Assembly (NCBI GenBank): GCA_949288785.1
Contig: CASELQ010000010.1
Location: forward strand, 18,378 to 82,377
Source of the DNA: an uncultured Eubacteriales bacterium
GTDB lineage: Bacteria; Bacillota; Clostridia; Christensenellales; Borkfalkiaceae
Length of the DNA stretch: 64,000 bases
Direction: 5' to 3'
The notes under the pieces are model-generated. The model searched no databases and was not told the origin of the DNA. It was given only the letters and a program-made list of their open reading frames with translations. Shown here piece after piece: positions 1-7,735 of the stretch. Both the position numbers and the translations under genes were made by a program. Position 1 is the first letter of the stretch, and each line of letters begins with the position of its first letter.

Positions 1-1
1 T

Positions 2-1651
2 TACGGGGGCGAAGCGCTGGACAAAAAGACCCCGCTTCTGCGCTCCATGGAGGCGATAAGCGCGCAGGCGGTGCGCGTGCTGAAACTGTTCGGCCACAAA
101 GACGTTAAATCTGTAAAGACCACCGTGGGGCCGGAACAGGAATATTTTTTAGTTGATAAGGACGTTTTCGACAAGAGAAAGGACCTCATTTACGCGGGCA
201 GAACCCTGTTCGGCGCGCAGCCGCCCAAAGGTCAGGACATGGAAGGGCACTATTTCGGCATAATAAAGCCGCGCGTGCAGGCATTTATGAAAGAGCTGAA
301 CGAAGAACTGTGGAAACTGGGCGTACCCGCAAAGACCGAGCATAACGAGACGGCGCCCGCCCAGCACGAAACGGCGCCGGTTTTCGCCACCGCAAATATA
401 GCCACCGACCACAACCAGCTCACCATGGAACTTCTGCAAAAGATCGCAAGAAAACACGGCATGGTATGTCTTCTGCACGAAAAGCCTTTCAACGGCGTGA
501 ACGGCAGCGGCAAGCACAACAACTGGTCGGTATGCACGGATACGGGGATAAACCTCCTGGAACCGGGAGACACGCCTAAGGAAAACGCACAGTTTTTATT
601 GTTCTTCTGCGCGGTAATAAAGGCGGTGGACGAGTATCAGGACCTTTTGAGAATATCGGTGGCAAGCGCCGGCAACGATTTGAGGCTGGGTGCAAACGAA
701 GCGCCCCCCGCAATAGTTTCCATGTTCATAGGAGAAGACCTGGAAGATATTTTAAAGGCAATAGCCAGCGGTACCGCGCTCGATACAAAGGCGGTGGAGC
801 AGCTCAAAGTGGGCGTGCACGTGCTGCCTAAAATACCACGGGACACCAGCGACCGCAACCGCACTTCCCCCTTTGCCTTTACCGGCAACAAGTTCGAGTT
901 CAGGATGCTTGGCTCCTCGGAATCGGCGGCATGCACGAACATAATGCTAAACACCGCGGTGGCGGAGTCTTTAAGGGTGTTTGCGGACAGGCTGGAAAAA
1001 GCCGCCGACTTCAAAAAAGAGTTGGACGCCATTATAAAGGACGTAGTAAACAAGAACGGCAGGATCATTTTCAACGGCAACGGCTACGGCGAGGAATGGG
1101 TAAAGGAAGCCGAACGGCGGGGGCTTTTGAACCTTAAAACCATGCCGGACGCATATCCCCACTATCTGGACGAAAAAAACAAGAAACTGTTCGCCCGCCA
1201 CGGCGTGCTTTCGGAATCGGAAATGCACGCGCGCTTCGAAATAGGTATGGAGCACTACTGCAAGACCATAAAGATAGAGGCGCTCACCATGATAAATATG
1301 ACGGAAAAAGAGATACTGCCCGCCGTGAGCAGGTTTGAAAAGGACCTTGCCGAAACCGTTATAAACAAGCGGGCGGCGGACAAAACGGCGGACTGCGCTT
1401 ACGAAACTTTTGTATTAAAGGAGCTCTCCGCGCTTACCGGCAGGGCGCTTGATTCGGTTCAGCGATTAAAATCCCTCGTGCGGGATGCGGAAAACGTTGC
1501 GGGCATTACCCCGCAGGCACAGTTTTACAGAGACAGGATACTTCCCGAAATGGAAAATCTCCGCGCCTCGTGCGACCGCATGGAAGAAAAGACTGCCAAA
1601 GATTACTGGCCCTTCCCCTCTTACGGCGATCTTTTGTATTCGGTCAAATAG
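2..1651 (+). CDS. glnN: Glutamine synthetase type III (partial, 5' end outside window)
   Basis: Makes glutamine from glutamate, ammonia and ATP in the cytoplasm. The reading frame is open from base 2, before the first internal ATG at 47, and already reads as the family sequence [15 protein letters not shown], so the N-terminus lies upstream of the window. About 549 residues are visible of the roughly 700 usual for type III enzymes. Visible signatures are the ATP-site motif [10 protein letters not shown], the [19 protein letters not shown] block (EFR...GS active-site strand) and the long helical C-terminal extension typical of GSIII. guaA follows 8 bases after the stop and probably shares the transcript, which would couple a glutamine producer to a glutamine user. 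Identification is firm; the start cannot be assigned. Confidence 0.96.
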   Translation, partial: YGGEALDKKTPLLRSMEAISAQAVRVLKLFGHKDVKSVKTTVGPEQEYFLVDKDVFDKRKDLIYAGRTLFGAQPPKGQDMEGHYFGIIKPRVQAFMKELNEELWKLGVPAKTEHNETAPAQHETAPVFATANIATDHNQLTMELLQKIARKHGMVCLLHEKPFNGVNGSGKHNNWSVCTDTGINLLEPGDTPKENAQFLLFFCAVIKAVDEYQDLLRISVASAGNDLRLGANEAPPAIVSMFIGEDLEDILKAIASGTALDTKAVEQLKVGVHVLPKIPRDTSDRNRTSPFAFTGNKFEFRMLGSSESAACTNIMLNTAVAESLRVFADRLEKAADFKKELDAIIKDVVNKNGRIIFNGNGYGEEWVKEAERRGLLNLKTMPDAYPHYLDEKNKKLFARHGVLSESEMHARFEIGMEHYCKTIKIEALTMINMTEKEILPAVSRFEKDLAETVINKRAADKTADCAYETFVLKELSALTGRALDSVQRLKSLVRDAENVAGITPQAQFYRDRILPEMENLRASCDRMEEKTAKDYWPFPSYGDLLYSVK

Positions 1652-1659
1652 GAGAATTT

Positions 1660-3186
1660 ATGGATACTTCGAAATGTATTATAGTAATGGACTTCGGCGG
1701 CCAGTATAAAGAACTCATAGCGCGGGTTGTGCGCGAGATGGGGGTATATTCCCTTATACTTCCCTCCCGCACGCCGGCGGAAAAACTAAGAGAATATGAC
1801 CCTGCGGGCATAATATTTTCGGGCGGGCCGCACAGCGTATATAAAGAGGGCGCGCCCTCGTGCGACCCGGGCGTGTTCTCCTTAAACGTCCCCGTACTCG
1901 GCATATGTTACGGTATGCAGTATGCGGCGCAACGCTTCGGCGGAAAGGTGCAGCCCGGTACCGTAAGCGAATACGGCGAAACCAAGGTGGAATTATCCGC
2001 CTCTCCCCTTTTCAAAGGCCTCTCCTCACGGGAAACCATGCTCATGAGCCATACGGACATAGTTTCGGAGCCGCCCGCGGGCTTTACAGTTACCGCGAGC
2101 ACAGAAAACTGCCCCGTTGCCGCCATGGAAGACCGCGAAAGGAAAATTTACTGCGTGCAGTTTCATCCCGAAGTAAACCGTTCCGCGCACGGAAAAACCC
2201 TGCTTTTCAATTTCATATTCGATATATGCGGGGCGCACAAAAACTATTCTCTCGAAGGATACATAGAAAGTCAGATAACTTCGATACGCGAACAGGTAAA
2301 GGACAAAAACGTGCTTTTGGGGCTTTCGGGCGGGGTGGACAGCGCCGTTGCCGCCGCACTCATAGCAAAGGCGCTGCCCGGCAGGCTCTTATGCGTTTAC
2401 GTTGACCACGGCTTTATGCGCAAGAACGAGACCGAGCAGATAAAAACCGCCTTTTCTTCCCTGCCGTTAAAGCTTGAAGCAATAGACGCGCGCGCGCAGT
2501 TTCTGCAAAAGTTAAAGGGAGTAACCGACCCCGAGCAAAAGCGCAAGATTATAGGCGGAGAGTTTGTAAAAACGTTTGCCGAGGCAGCAAAAAAATACGG
2601 CGAAGGCGCCTTTTTGGCGCAGGGCACCATTTATCCGGACGTCATAGAGTCGGGCGCGGACAATTCCGCCAATATAAAAAGCCACCACAACGTGGGCGGC
2701 CTGCCGAAAGACATGCCGTTTATAGGGCTTGTGGAGCCCTTGCGCGGGCTGTTTAAGGACGAAGTGCGAAAACTCGGCAAAAAATTAGGGCTCCCCGAAG
2801 ACATAGTTTCCCGCCAGCCCTTCCCCGGGCCCGGGCTTGCCATCCGCGTTATAGGCGAGGTAACCGAGGAAAAACTGAACGCGCTGAGAGAGGCGGACTA
2901 TATTTTCCGCGAGGAGATGGCGGCGGCAAACGTTGCCGCAAGCCAGTATTTTGCCGTGCTTACGGACAGCCGGTCTGTGGGAGTTATAGGCGATTTCAGA
3001 AATTACGGGTACGTGGCGTGTTTAAGGGCGGTTATAACCGAGGACTTTATGACGGCGCAGTTTGCCCGTCTGCCCTATGAACTTTTGGAAAGGGTATCCT
3101 CGCGCATAGTGAACGAAGTGCGGCTTATCAGCCGCGTGTGTTACGATATTACGGGCAAACCTCCCGCCACGGTGGAGTGGGAATAA
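1660..3186 (+). CDS. guaA: GMP synthase (glutamine-hydrolysing)
   Basis: Converts XMP to GMP using ATP and glutamine-derived ammonia. The 508-residue product has an N-terminal class I glutamine amidotransferase domain with the nucleophile Cys83 in GICYGMQ and the His169/Glu171 pair in FHPEV. A PP-loop ATP pyrophosphatase domain follows (SGGVDSAV near residues 223-230), and the C-terminus ends KPPATVEWE, the usual GuaA terminus. I place the start at the ATG at 1660, preceded by AGGAG at 1650-1654; a longer open frame reaching back to 1570 overlaps glnN and lacks homology. Length fits the family (510-525). It directly follows glnN. Confidence 0.97.
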   Translation: MDTSKCIIVMDFGGQYKELIARVVREMGVYSLILPSRTPAEKLREYDPAGIIFSGGPHSVYKEGAPSCDPGVFSLNVPVLGICYGMQYAAQRFGGKVQPGTVSEYGETKVELSASPLFKGLSSRETMLMSHTDIVSEPPAGFTVTASTENCPVAAMEDRERKIYCVQFHPEVNRSAHGKTLLFNFIFDICGAHKNYSLEGYIESQITSIREQVKDKNVLLGLSGGVDSAVAAALIAKALPGRLLCVYVDHGFMRKNETEQIKTAFSSLPLKLEAIDARAQFLQKLKGVTDPEQKRKIIGGEFVKTFAEAAKKYGEGAFLAQGTIYPDVIESGADNSANIKSHHNVGGLPKDMPFIGLVEPLRGLFKDEVRKLGKKLGLPEDIVSRQPFPGPGLAIRVIGEVTEEKLNALREADYIFREEMAAANVAASQYFAVLTDSRSVGVIGDFRNYGYVACLRAVITEDFMTAQFARLPYELLERVSSRIVNEVRLISRVCYDITGKPPATVEWE

Positions 3187-3242
3187 AGCCCGAAGCAACA
3201 AAAACTCTTGACCGTTGAAATTTCAAAAGCGCTGTCGGTTTA

Positions 3243-3276
3243 GCGGCGTAGCGATAGGGATTTATCGCTACGCCGC
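3243..3276. repeat. Perfect 14-bp inverted repeat after guaA
   Basis: Arms 3243-3256 (GCGGCGTAGCGATA) and 3263-3276 are exact reverse complements around a 6-base loop. It lies 57 bases after the guaA stop. It could end guaA transcription, although no T-run follows; it also marks the left edge of the AT-rich patch. Confidence 0.6.
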
Positions 3277-3279
3277 AAC

Positions 3280-3457
3280 TATATTTGCCCTACGGCAAGT
3301 TATATTGCTAACGCAGTTATATTTTGCTTTCAGCAAAGTGTTATTTGTCTATTCGAGAGAAGTTAAGGCAAATATAATATAACTTCGGCTGAAAGTCGAA
3401 ATATAACTTTTAGACTTGTTCTGAAAATATAACTGTTTGCAAAGCAAACAATATCAC
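3280..3457. repeat. Array of miniature stem-loops joined by TTATATT/AATATAAC spacers
   Basis: This 360-base gap (3187-3546) has no gene. It holds a run of short units of roughly 20-25 bases: TTGCCctacGGCAA, TTGCtaaCGCA and TTTGCTttcAGCAAA, each followed by a TTATATT-type spacer. From about 3370 come units joined by the inverse spacer AATATAAC, ending with GTTTGCaaaGCAAAC. The change of spacer direction makes the whole stretch roughly two-fold symmetric around 3340-3370. I do not recognise a named repeat family. Confidence 0.6.
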
Positions 3458-3486
3458 TTTACTAAAAACTCAATTTATGGTATAAT
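3458..3486 (+). promoter_or_regulatory. Promoter of the AT-rich methyltransferase gene
   Basis: TTTACT (3458-3463), a 17-base spacer and extended -10 TGGTATAAT (-10 box 3481-3486) form a good sigma-A promoter. It lies at the right end of the stem-loop array and reads into the gene starting at 3547. Confidence 0.6.
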
Positions 3487-3546
3487 AACTACACGAGTGA
3501 AAGCATTATAAGAGAAAAAGCAAAAGAATTTGCAAAAAACAAAAAA

Positions 3547-4143
3547 ATGATTAGCGTTTCAAAACATTACGATTTACTTATAGAAAACGGCAACGATCCT
3601 GTTTTAGACGGGAAATTATTATCCGAATATATGAACAAGTGGGATGGAGAAGAATTTATCAATCTTCTTGACTTGGATAAAAATAAAACTGTTCTCGAAA
3701 TAGGTTGCGGTACGGGTAGAATTGCTAAAAAAATCGTTGATTTATGTAAAATATACGTTGGAATAGACGTTTCGCAAAAAACGATAAACGTAGCAAGAAA
3801 TCATTTTAAGAAGGAAACAAACGCAACGTTCATTGACGGTGATTTTCTCAATTATGATTTTACTAAAATGTATGACGTGATTTGTTCCACATTAACTTTT
3901 ATGCATATTCAAGATAAAGAATATGCTCTAACGAAAATCTTCAGTTTGCTAAAACAAGACGGCAAAGCGGTATTATCGATAGATAAAAATCAGCAAACTT
4001 ATATAAATACCGGTTATAGCAGAATTACGATTTTTCCAGATACCCCGAATACAATATGTGGGCTTTTGAGACAGATAGGGTTTTCTAATATAGAGGTAAA
4101 GGAAATAGAATTTGCCCATATAATTAGCTGTATAAAAAATTGA
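3547..4143 (+). CDS. Class I SAM-dependent methyltransferase, unknown substrate
   Basis: A 198-residue Rossmann-type methyltransferase. Motif I, the SAM-binding loop, reads VLEIGCGTGR near residues 49-58; an acidic residue follows in VGIDVS (motif II) and DVICSTLTFMHI resembles the motif IV strand. The substrate cannot be inferred. The gene is clearly more AT-rich than its neighbours (many AAA, ATA, TTT codons) and sits between a stem-loop array and an XRE remnant, which points to lateral acquisition. The frame stays open upstream of the ATG at 3547 to about 3490 with no better start; no clear Shine-Dalgarno sequence precedes the ATG, so the start is uncertain. Confidence 0.8.
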   Translation: MISVSKHYDLLIENGNDPVLDGKLLSEYMNKWDGEEFINLLDLDKNKTVLEIGCGTGRIAKKIVDLCKIYVGIDVSQKTINVARNHFKKETNATFIDGDFLNYDFTKMYDVICSTLTFMHIQDKEYALTKIFSLLKQDGKAVLSIDKNQQTYINTGYSRITIFPDTPNTICGLLRQIGFSNIEVKEIEFAHIISCIKN

Positions 4144-4201
4144 AGTATAGCACACTATACTATGCAAGCAATGTCGTGTGTTTTTGCAAAGCAAAAAAGC
4201 C

Positions 4202-4229
4202 AAAGGGTAGCAAAATTTGCTACCCTTTT
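4202..4229 (+). terminator. Terminator-like hairpin after the methyltransferase
   Basis: AAAGGGTAGCAAA and its reverse complement face each other almost without a loop (4202-4229), followed by a short AT stretch. It would end the upstream methyltransferase transcript. Confidence 0.6.
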
Positions 4230-4306
4230 ACAATGTACTAAAAAATCCCTAATGGGGACGCGCTTTCAGGCAGCGCTTTTATTTTACATATATTTTTCCG
4301 CGGTTT

Positions 4307-4417
4307 TCAGTTCGGCGGCTTAAATAATTCCGCGGGCTCAATCTCCAAAACCTCGCATATCTTAAGTATGGTTTTAAGGCTGACGTTGATTTCCGGTCTG
4401 ATTGACTGACACGCCAT
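4307..4417 (-). pseudogene. Remnant of an XRE-family HTH regulator
   Basis: On the minus strand a 36-codon frame (ATG at 4415-4417, TGA at 4307-4309) ends VSLKTILKICEVLEIEPAELF followed by a short tail. That is the typical C-terminal helix and end of a Cro/C1-type HTH domain. The N-terminal helices are absent: the same frame meets stops immediately upstream (TAA and TGA within 20 bases). I read it as the decayed 3' end of a small regulator gene, probably part of the same acquired patch as the methyltransferase. It is not likely to be functional. Confidence 0.6.
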
Positions 4418-4481
4418 ATGATGGACTTACAGTCAATTAAAATTAAAAAACCGGAAGTAAACATTGCTGTTTTACACGCTC

Positions 4482-4521
4482 CGCTCCGTGCTGCGCACCG
4501 AACAGTGCGCCGCACGGAGCG
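4482..4521 (-). terminator. GC-rich hairpin downstream of the YwnB-like gene
   Basis: CGCTCCGTGC-TGCGCA pairs with TGCGC-c-GCACGGAGCG around an 8-base loop. It lies 24 bases past the stop of the minus-strand gene at 4545. There is no T-run after it. Confidence 0.5.
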
Positions 4522-4544
4522 ATAAAAGTTATTCGGTCTGCTCT

Positions 4545-5183
4545 TTACTTCCCTATAACCGAAAAGCGCTCCCCTATATGTTTAGCGTTTTCGATTTCGT
4601 CTATCATGGCGATGGCGTAATCGGCATAACTTATGCGGCTTTCGCCCTTGTCGTTCACAAAATATTCCTCTCCGCCGGTAAGATATTCGCCCGTCCTCTC
4701 GCCGTCCGCCACAAAGTCGCCCGCCGGGGAAAGATAGGTCCATTTAACGTCGCTGCGGGTACGGAGTTCTTTAAGCGCCTCCCCCATATTTGTTGCCAAT
4801 GGTTTGAATATATCCGGGAAACTCTCCAGATCTTTTACCTGCATAGTGTGTTCGGGGTTTACGTATAAACTTCCCGCCCCGCCCACTACGAGCAGGCGCA
4901 CGTCGGTTCCGCTTAAAATATCGCACAGGTGTTTTAAAGAAGTCCTGTGCAGGGGGAGCGTTTCGGGCGTCCATGCGCCGAACGCGTCTATCACAGCGTC
5001 AAACCCGGACAAATCTTCCCGCGTAAGGTCAAATAAATCTTTTACCACCTTCTTTGCCGCGGGATTAACAAAAGAATCGCCGTTACGGACAAACCCCGTT
5101 ACCTCATACCCGCGGGAAACCGCCTCGTCCGTAAGCAATCTCCCCTCTTTTCCTGCCGCGCAGATAACTGCTACCTTTTTCAT
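4545..5183 (-). CDS. NAD(P)-binding oxidoreductase, YwnB-like (atypical SDR)
   Basis: A 212-residue protein of the NAD(P)H-binding family (flavin reductase / YwnB / biliverdin-reductase-B-like). The N-terminal dinucleotide loop reads VAVICAAGKEGRLLTDEAVSRGYEVTG with the Gly pattern near residues 10-14. A conserved D/DAFGA segment lies near residue 70 and VVGGAGSLY near residue 100. It lacks the YxxxK pair of classical SDRs, as expected for this group. The start is the ATG at 5183 with AGGAGG at proper spacing. Two operator-like palindromes flank its promoter, and the Rrf2 gene that likely binds them lies just upstream. In Bacillus subtilis ywnA (Rrf2) and ywnB are likewise neighbours. The substrate is unknown. 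Confidence 0.82.
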   Translation of the reverse strand: MKKVAVICAAGKEGRLLTDEAVSRGYEVTGFVRNGDSFVNPAAKKVVKDLFDLTREDLSGFDAVIDAFGAWTPETLPLHRTSLKHLCDILSGTDVRLLVVGGAGSLYVNPEHTMQVKDLESFPDIFKPLATNMGEALKELRTRSDVKWTYLSPAGDFVADGERTGEYLTGGEEYFVNDKGESRISYADYAIAMIDEIENAKHIGERFSVIGK

Positions 5184-5209
5184 AACGTGTACCTCCTGAA
5201 ATTTTTAAT

Positions 5210-5236
5210 TTGTTGTAATCACATTGATTACAACAA
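5210..5236. promoter_or_regulatory. Rrf2-type operator 1
   Basis: Perfect 11-bp inverted repeat TTGTTGTAATC / GATTACAACAA around ACATT. The core is TGTAA-N9-TTACA. It lies downstream of the -10 box of the ywnB-like promoter, where binding would block transcription. Confidence 0.8.
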
Positions 5237-5237
5237 A

Positions 5238-5266
5238 AGTATAGCATCGCCTTGTTGTAATGTCAA
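5238..5266 (-). promoter_or_regulatory. Promoter of the ywnB-like gene
   Basis: On the minus strand TTGACA (5261-5266), a 17-base spacer and TATACT (5238-5243, extended by TGC). The -35 box lies inside operator 2 and the -10 box lies between the two operators, an arrangement suited to tight repression. Confidence 0.8.
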
Positions 5267-5278
5267 CCATTACAACAA
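5252..5278. promoter_or_regulatory. Rrf2-type operator 2
   Basis: Perfect 11-bp inverted repeat TTGTTGTAATG / CATTACAACAA around TCAAC, with the same TGTAA-N9-TTACA core as operator 1. The centres are 42 bp apart, four helical turns, so two dimers would sit on the same face. Confidence 0.8.
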
Positions 5279-5312
5279 ATTTTTTTGATTTTTTTAAAAA
5301 ATTTTAAGCAAT

Positions 5313-5338
5313 AAAAAAACCGCCCTCAAAGGCGGTTC
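5313..5338 (-). terminator. Rho-independent terminator of the Rrf2 gene
   Basis: On the minus strand GAACCGCC, a short loop, GGCGGTT and a run of T. It separates the Rrf2 gene from the ywnB-like gene, so the latter depends on its own promoter. Confidence 0.85.
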
Positions 5339-5412
5339 CCGAATATGTTTATTTAAATTTTTAATTTGTGTTTATTTAATGTTTTTAACTATTGATTTTA
5401 TTTAATATATGC

Positions 5413-5847
5413 TCATACGTTATCGTCAAGTGTTTTTATAAGGTCGGCAAGGGTTACCTTTTGCAATTCGTCTTCCAAGGCTCTCTGCGCGGATGAAAGG
5501 TGCCCGTCCAGCACAGTATGGATATTGCGCCCCACCGGGCATGCGGGGTTGGGGTTTTCATGAAAGCGGAATATTCCCCCGTCGGTATTTTCCACCGCGT
5601 CAACCGCCCTGTACACGTCAAGCAACGTAATGTCTTTTGGCGCTTTTATAAGGCTTGCCCCGCCGCTGCCCGCCTTTACCTCCACCATTCCCGCGGCCTT
5701 TAAAGATAAAAGCGTTCTGCGTATTATAACGGGGTTTACCCTTACGCTGGCGGCTATAAAGTCCGAAGTAACTTTATTCTCTTTACCGAACATATCAATC
5801 ACAAGCAACGTATGCACGGCTATTGTAAATTTGGAAGTAATTTTCAT
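5413..5847 (-). CDS. Rrf2-family transcriptional regulator (YwnA-like)
   Basis: A 144-residue winged-helix regulator. Residues 1-60 form the HTH (MKITSKFTIAVHTLL, then VTSDFIAASVRVNPVIIRRTLLSL) and the wing reads MVEVKAGSGGASLIK, a standard Rrf2 layout. The C-terminal half carries NPNPACPVGRNI, the single-cysteine motif of the YwnA branch. Three clustered cysteines for an iron-sulfur cluster are missing, so an Fe-S sensor role is unlikely and a thiol or ligand sensor is possible. Its promoter overlaps a third copy of the TGTAA-N9-TTACA operator, implying autoregulation. It probably controls the neighbouring NAD(P)-binding gene. Confidence 0.9.
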   Translation of the reverse strand: MKITSKFTIAVHTLLVIDMFGKENKVTSDFIAASVRVNPVIIRRTLLSLKAAGMVEVKAGSGGASLIKAPKDITLLDVYRAVDAVENTDGGIFRFHENPNPACPVGRNIHTVLDGHLSSAQRALEDELQKVTLADLIKTLDDNV

Positions 5848-5874
5848 AAAAACGCCCTCTTATATGTTTTTTTA

Positions 5875-5911
5875 ATTATAACGCAAAACAGCTGTAAAGT
5901 CAATTATTACA
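5875..5911 (-). promoter_or_regulatory. Promoter and operator of the Rrf2 gene
   Basis: Minus strand: TTGACT (5898-5903), 17-base spacer, TATAAT (5875-5880). A TGTAA-N9-TTACA operator core (5893-5911) covers the -35 box; its flanks match the two upstream operators less well. Confidence 0.75.
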
Positions 5912-5990
5912 ACGCCTGCCCCGAAATTATTAAAACCTGCAAAACGACCTGTTATATTCTGAGTGCGGATTTTTAAAATACACTTTTAAT

Positions 5991-6019
5991 TTGACAAACA
6001 AACGGGCACAATATATAAT
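5991..6019 (+). promoter_or_regulatory. Consensus sigma-A promoter of the SDR gene
   Basis: TTGACA (5991-5996), 17 bases, TATAAT (6014-6019): a perfect match to consensus, so the SDR gene at 6049 is expected to be well transcribed. GGGAG precedes its ATG. Confidence 0.85.
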
Positions 6020-6048
6020 ATAATCAATATAAACAAAGGGAGTGAAAT

Positions 6049-6873
6049 ATGAAAAAAGTATGCGTAATAACGGGCGGCGGCAGCGGAATGGGGCTTGCGG
6101 CGGCTAAATTTATGCCGAAAGACCGCATTATAATCATTGCGGGCAGAACCGAAAAAAAGTTGATTAAAGCCGCGGAAGAACTGGAAGAGTTGGGCTACAC
6201 GGTAAAATATAAGACGTGCGACACGTCTTTAAGAGAAAGCGTTAAAGAACTTGCGGAATTTGCGGCAAAGGCGGGCAAAGTGCAAACGGTTATAAACAGC
6301 GCGGGGCTTTCCCCCGCCATGTCGGACCCCGAAACCATTGTACGGGTAAACGCGCTCGGCACCGTATACGTGAATAAAGAGTTTTCCGCCGTGATGGAAA
6401 AGGGCGGGGTTATCGTGGATATAGCCTCAAACTCGGCGTATATTTTGCCGTCCTTTTTAATAAACAAAAAGGTATACCGCCTTGCAGATACGGATGAGGC
6501 AAAATTCGTGCAAAAACTCGTTAAAAAGAGCAGGCTTGCAAAGGGCGATTATCAGCGGTCGGGCTTTGCCTATGCGCTTTCTAAAAACTTTGCCGTATGG
6601 TACGCTAAAAAATGCGCCTTTGAATACGGCGAAAAAGGTATAAGGGTGGTATCTTTAAGCCCGGGGCTCATTTCCACGGATATGGGCAACCTTGAAAAGA
6701 AGGACGGCGGTATGCTGATAGATTTCTCCGCCGAGCGCCGCATGGGCACCCCGGAAGAACTCGGTTTTGCAATCGCATTTCTTGCGGACGAACGTAACGG
6801 CTACCTTGCCGGCGTGGACGTACTGTGCGACGGGGGCAGCATAAACGGCAAAAAGGAATTCCGTAAAAAATAA
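6049..6873 (+). CDS. Short-chain dehydrogenase/reductase (classical SDR)
   Basis: A 274-residue NAD(P)-dependent oxidoreductase. The cofactor motif TGGGSGMG is at residues 8-15. The catalytic Tyr and Lys lie in YALSK (near residues 167-171), with the NSA and SNSAY segments upstream. SPGLISTDM after the active site is the usual SDR substrate-lid region, and the C-terminus has VDVLCDGG. AGRTEKK after beta-2 suggests NADP preference. An insertion of about 30 residues between SNSAY and YALSK is longer than usual. It is similar to hydroxysteroid-dehydrogenase-like SDRs of gut Clostridia, but the substrate is not determined. It stands alone between a consensus promoter and a strong hairpin. Confidence 0.88.
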   Translation: MKKVCVITGGGSGMGLAAAKFMPKDRIIIIAGRTEKKLIKAAEELEELGYTVKYKTCDTSLRESVKELAEFAAKAGKVQTVINSAGLSPAMSDPETIVRVNALGTVYVNKEFSAVMEKGGVIVDIASNSAYILPSFLINKKVYRLADTDEAKFVQKLVKKSRLAKGDYQRSGFAYALSKNFAVWYAKKCAFEYGEKGIRVVSLSPGLISTDMGNLEKKDGGMLIDFSAERRMGTPEELGFAIAFLADERNGYLAGVDVLCDGGSINGKKEFRKK

Positions 6874-6918
6874 CCGCTTGAAAACAGATAAAAAAACCAT
6901 TTAATATATTAAAACAAA

Positions 6919-6952
6919 AAAATACAGAAAAACGTAAAATACAGAAAAACGT
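6919..6952. repeat. Small 17-bp tandem duplication
   Basis: The 15 bases AATACAGAAAAACGT occur at 6921-6935 and 6938-6952 (period 17), just before the hairpin. The rest of the gap 6874-7126 shows no gene. Confidence 0.7.
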
Positions 6953-6954
6953 CA

Positions 6955-6988
6955 GCCCCGCCTCCCCGTAAAAACGGGGAGGCGGGGC
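6955..6988 (+). terminator. GC-rich hairpin after the SDR gene
   Basis: 14-bp perfect stem (GCCCCGCCTCCCCG and complement) around a 6-base loop, followed by TTGATTTCGGTTCT rather than a true T-run. It also faces the end of the minus-strand gene at 7127 and may serve both. Confidence 0.65.
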
Positions 6989-7126
6989 TTGATTTCGGTT
7001 CTAAAATTTAATTTATTTCGTTCGTAATTTAATTTATTGCGCTTTATTTTCGCTTTTATAATTATTCTTTTACGTTTTGCTTTTTCCGTTTATCCCGCAA
7101 CAAAGCGTAACTTATTCGGCAAACTT

Positions 7127-7588
7127 TCAGTCCCGCTTATTCTTTTCCGCCAAAAACCCCGTAAGAAAATTGTAAAATTCGCTCATGCTGCCTTCGCCCA
7201 GATCCAGATAATAACACCTGCCGGTATACTTTCCGTCGATTTTCCTCATTACGTTAAAGCCGCGGTACCCGGGGCATATCTTAACTAAAAGCGCGGTGAA
7301 ATTCATATTCCACACCCAAACTTCTTTTCCGAAACCGAACTCCACCCACAGCCCGCTTTTTTTCTCTTCCTGCGTAAGTTTATCAATGCTCACGCCGAGA
7401 GCCGGCATCTGCCGCGCCGTTTCCATGAGCGAAAGCCACGCTTTCATAATACCGCCGAACTCCGCGCTTTCCCTCTTTGCGCATATTTCGGAGTTGCCTT
7501 CGCTTAAAACTTCAATGCTTTCCGCCTGCGGGAAAATATCTTTAAGTTCAATATATTCTTTATTGCTCGTATTATTTATATCTTTCAT
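7127..7588 (-). CDS. Hypothetical protein
   Basis: A 153-residue soluble protein that I do not recognise. It has no signal peptide or membrane segment. The middle is rich in aromatic residues (GLWVEFGFGKEVWVWNMNF, CPGYRGFNVMRKIDG) and would form an alpha/beta fold. The promoter TTGATT-N17-TATAAT and AGAGAGG ribosome site support expression. It is flanked by the SDR and a divergently read ribbon-helix-helix gene. A nearest-fold search would be needed to say more. Confidence 0.75.
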   Translation of the reverse strand: MKDINNTSNKEYIELKDIFPQAESIEVLSEGNSEICAKRESAEFGGIMKAWLSLMETARQMPALGVSIDKLTQEEKKSGLWVEFGFGKEVWVWNMNFTALLVKICPGYRGFNVMRKIDGKYTGRCYYLDLGEGSMSEFYNFLTGFLAEKNKRD

Positions 7589-7605
7589 ATATAAACCTCT
7601 CTTTT

Positions 7606-7634
7606 ATTATATCACCCCGCCGGGCGGCAATCAA
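7606..7634 (-). promoter_or_regulatory. Promoter of the hypothetical gene at 7127
   Basis: Minus strand TTGATT (7629-7634), 17-base GC-rich spacer, TATAAT (7606-7611). Confidence 0.7.
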
Positions 7635-7677
7635 CCAAAATACACGAAAATTTTGCAAAGATTTTTATATAAATCGA

Positions 7678-7705
7678 TTGACAAATTTTATAAACGTGGT
7701 ATAAT
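7678..7705 (+). promoter_or_regulatory. Promoter of the ribbon-helix-helix gene and probably clpB
   Basis: TTGACA (7678-7683), 16-base spacer, extended -10 TGGTATAAT (-10 at 7700-7705). No CIRCE or CtsR heat-shock operator is visible here or in front of clpB. Confidence 0.75.
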
Positions 7706-7735
7706 ATAGTAAATAAATCCGAAAGGAGGCGTTAT

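Noticed and set aside
7037..7288. 83-codon plus-strand open frame beginning MRFIFAFIIILLRFAF
   Set aside because: Overlaps the end of the minus-strand gene at 7127, no ribosome site, AT-rich intergenic start; probably chance.
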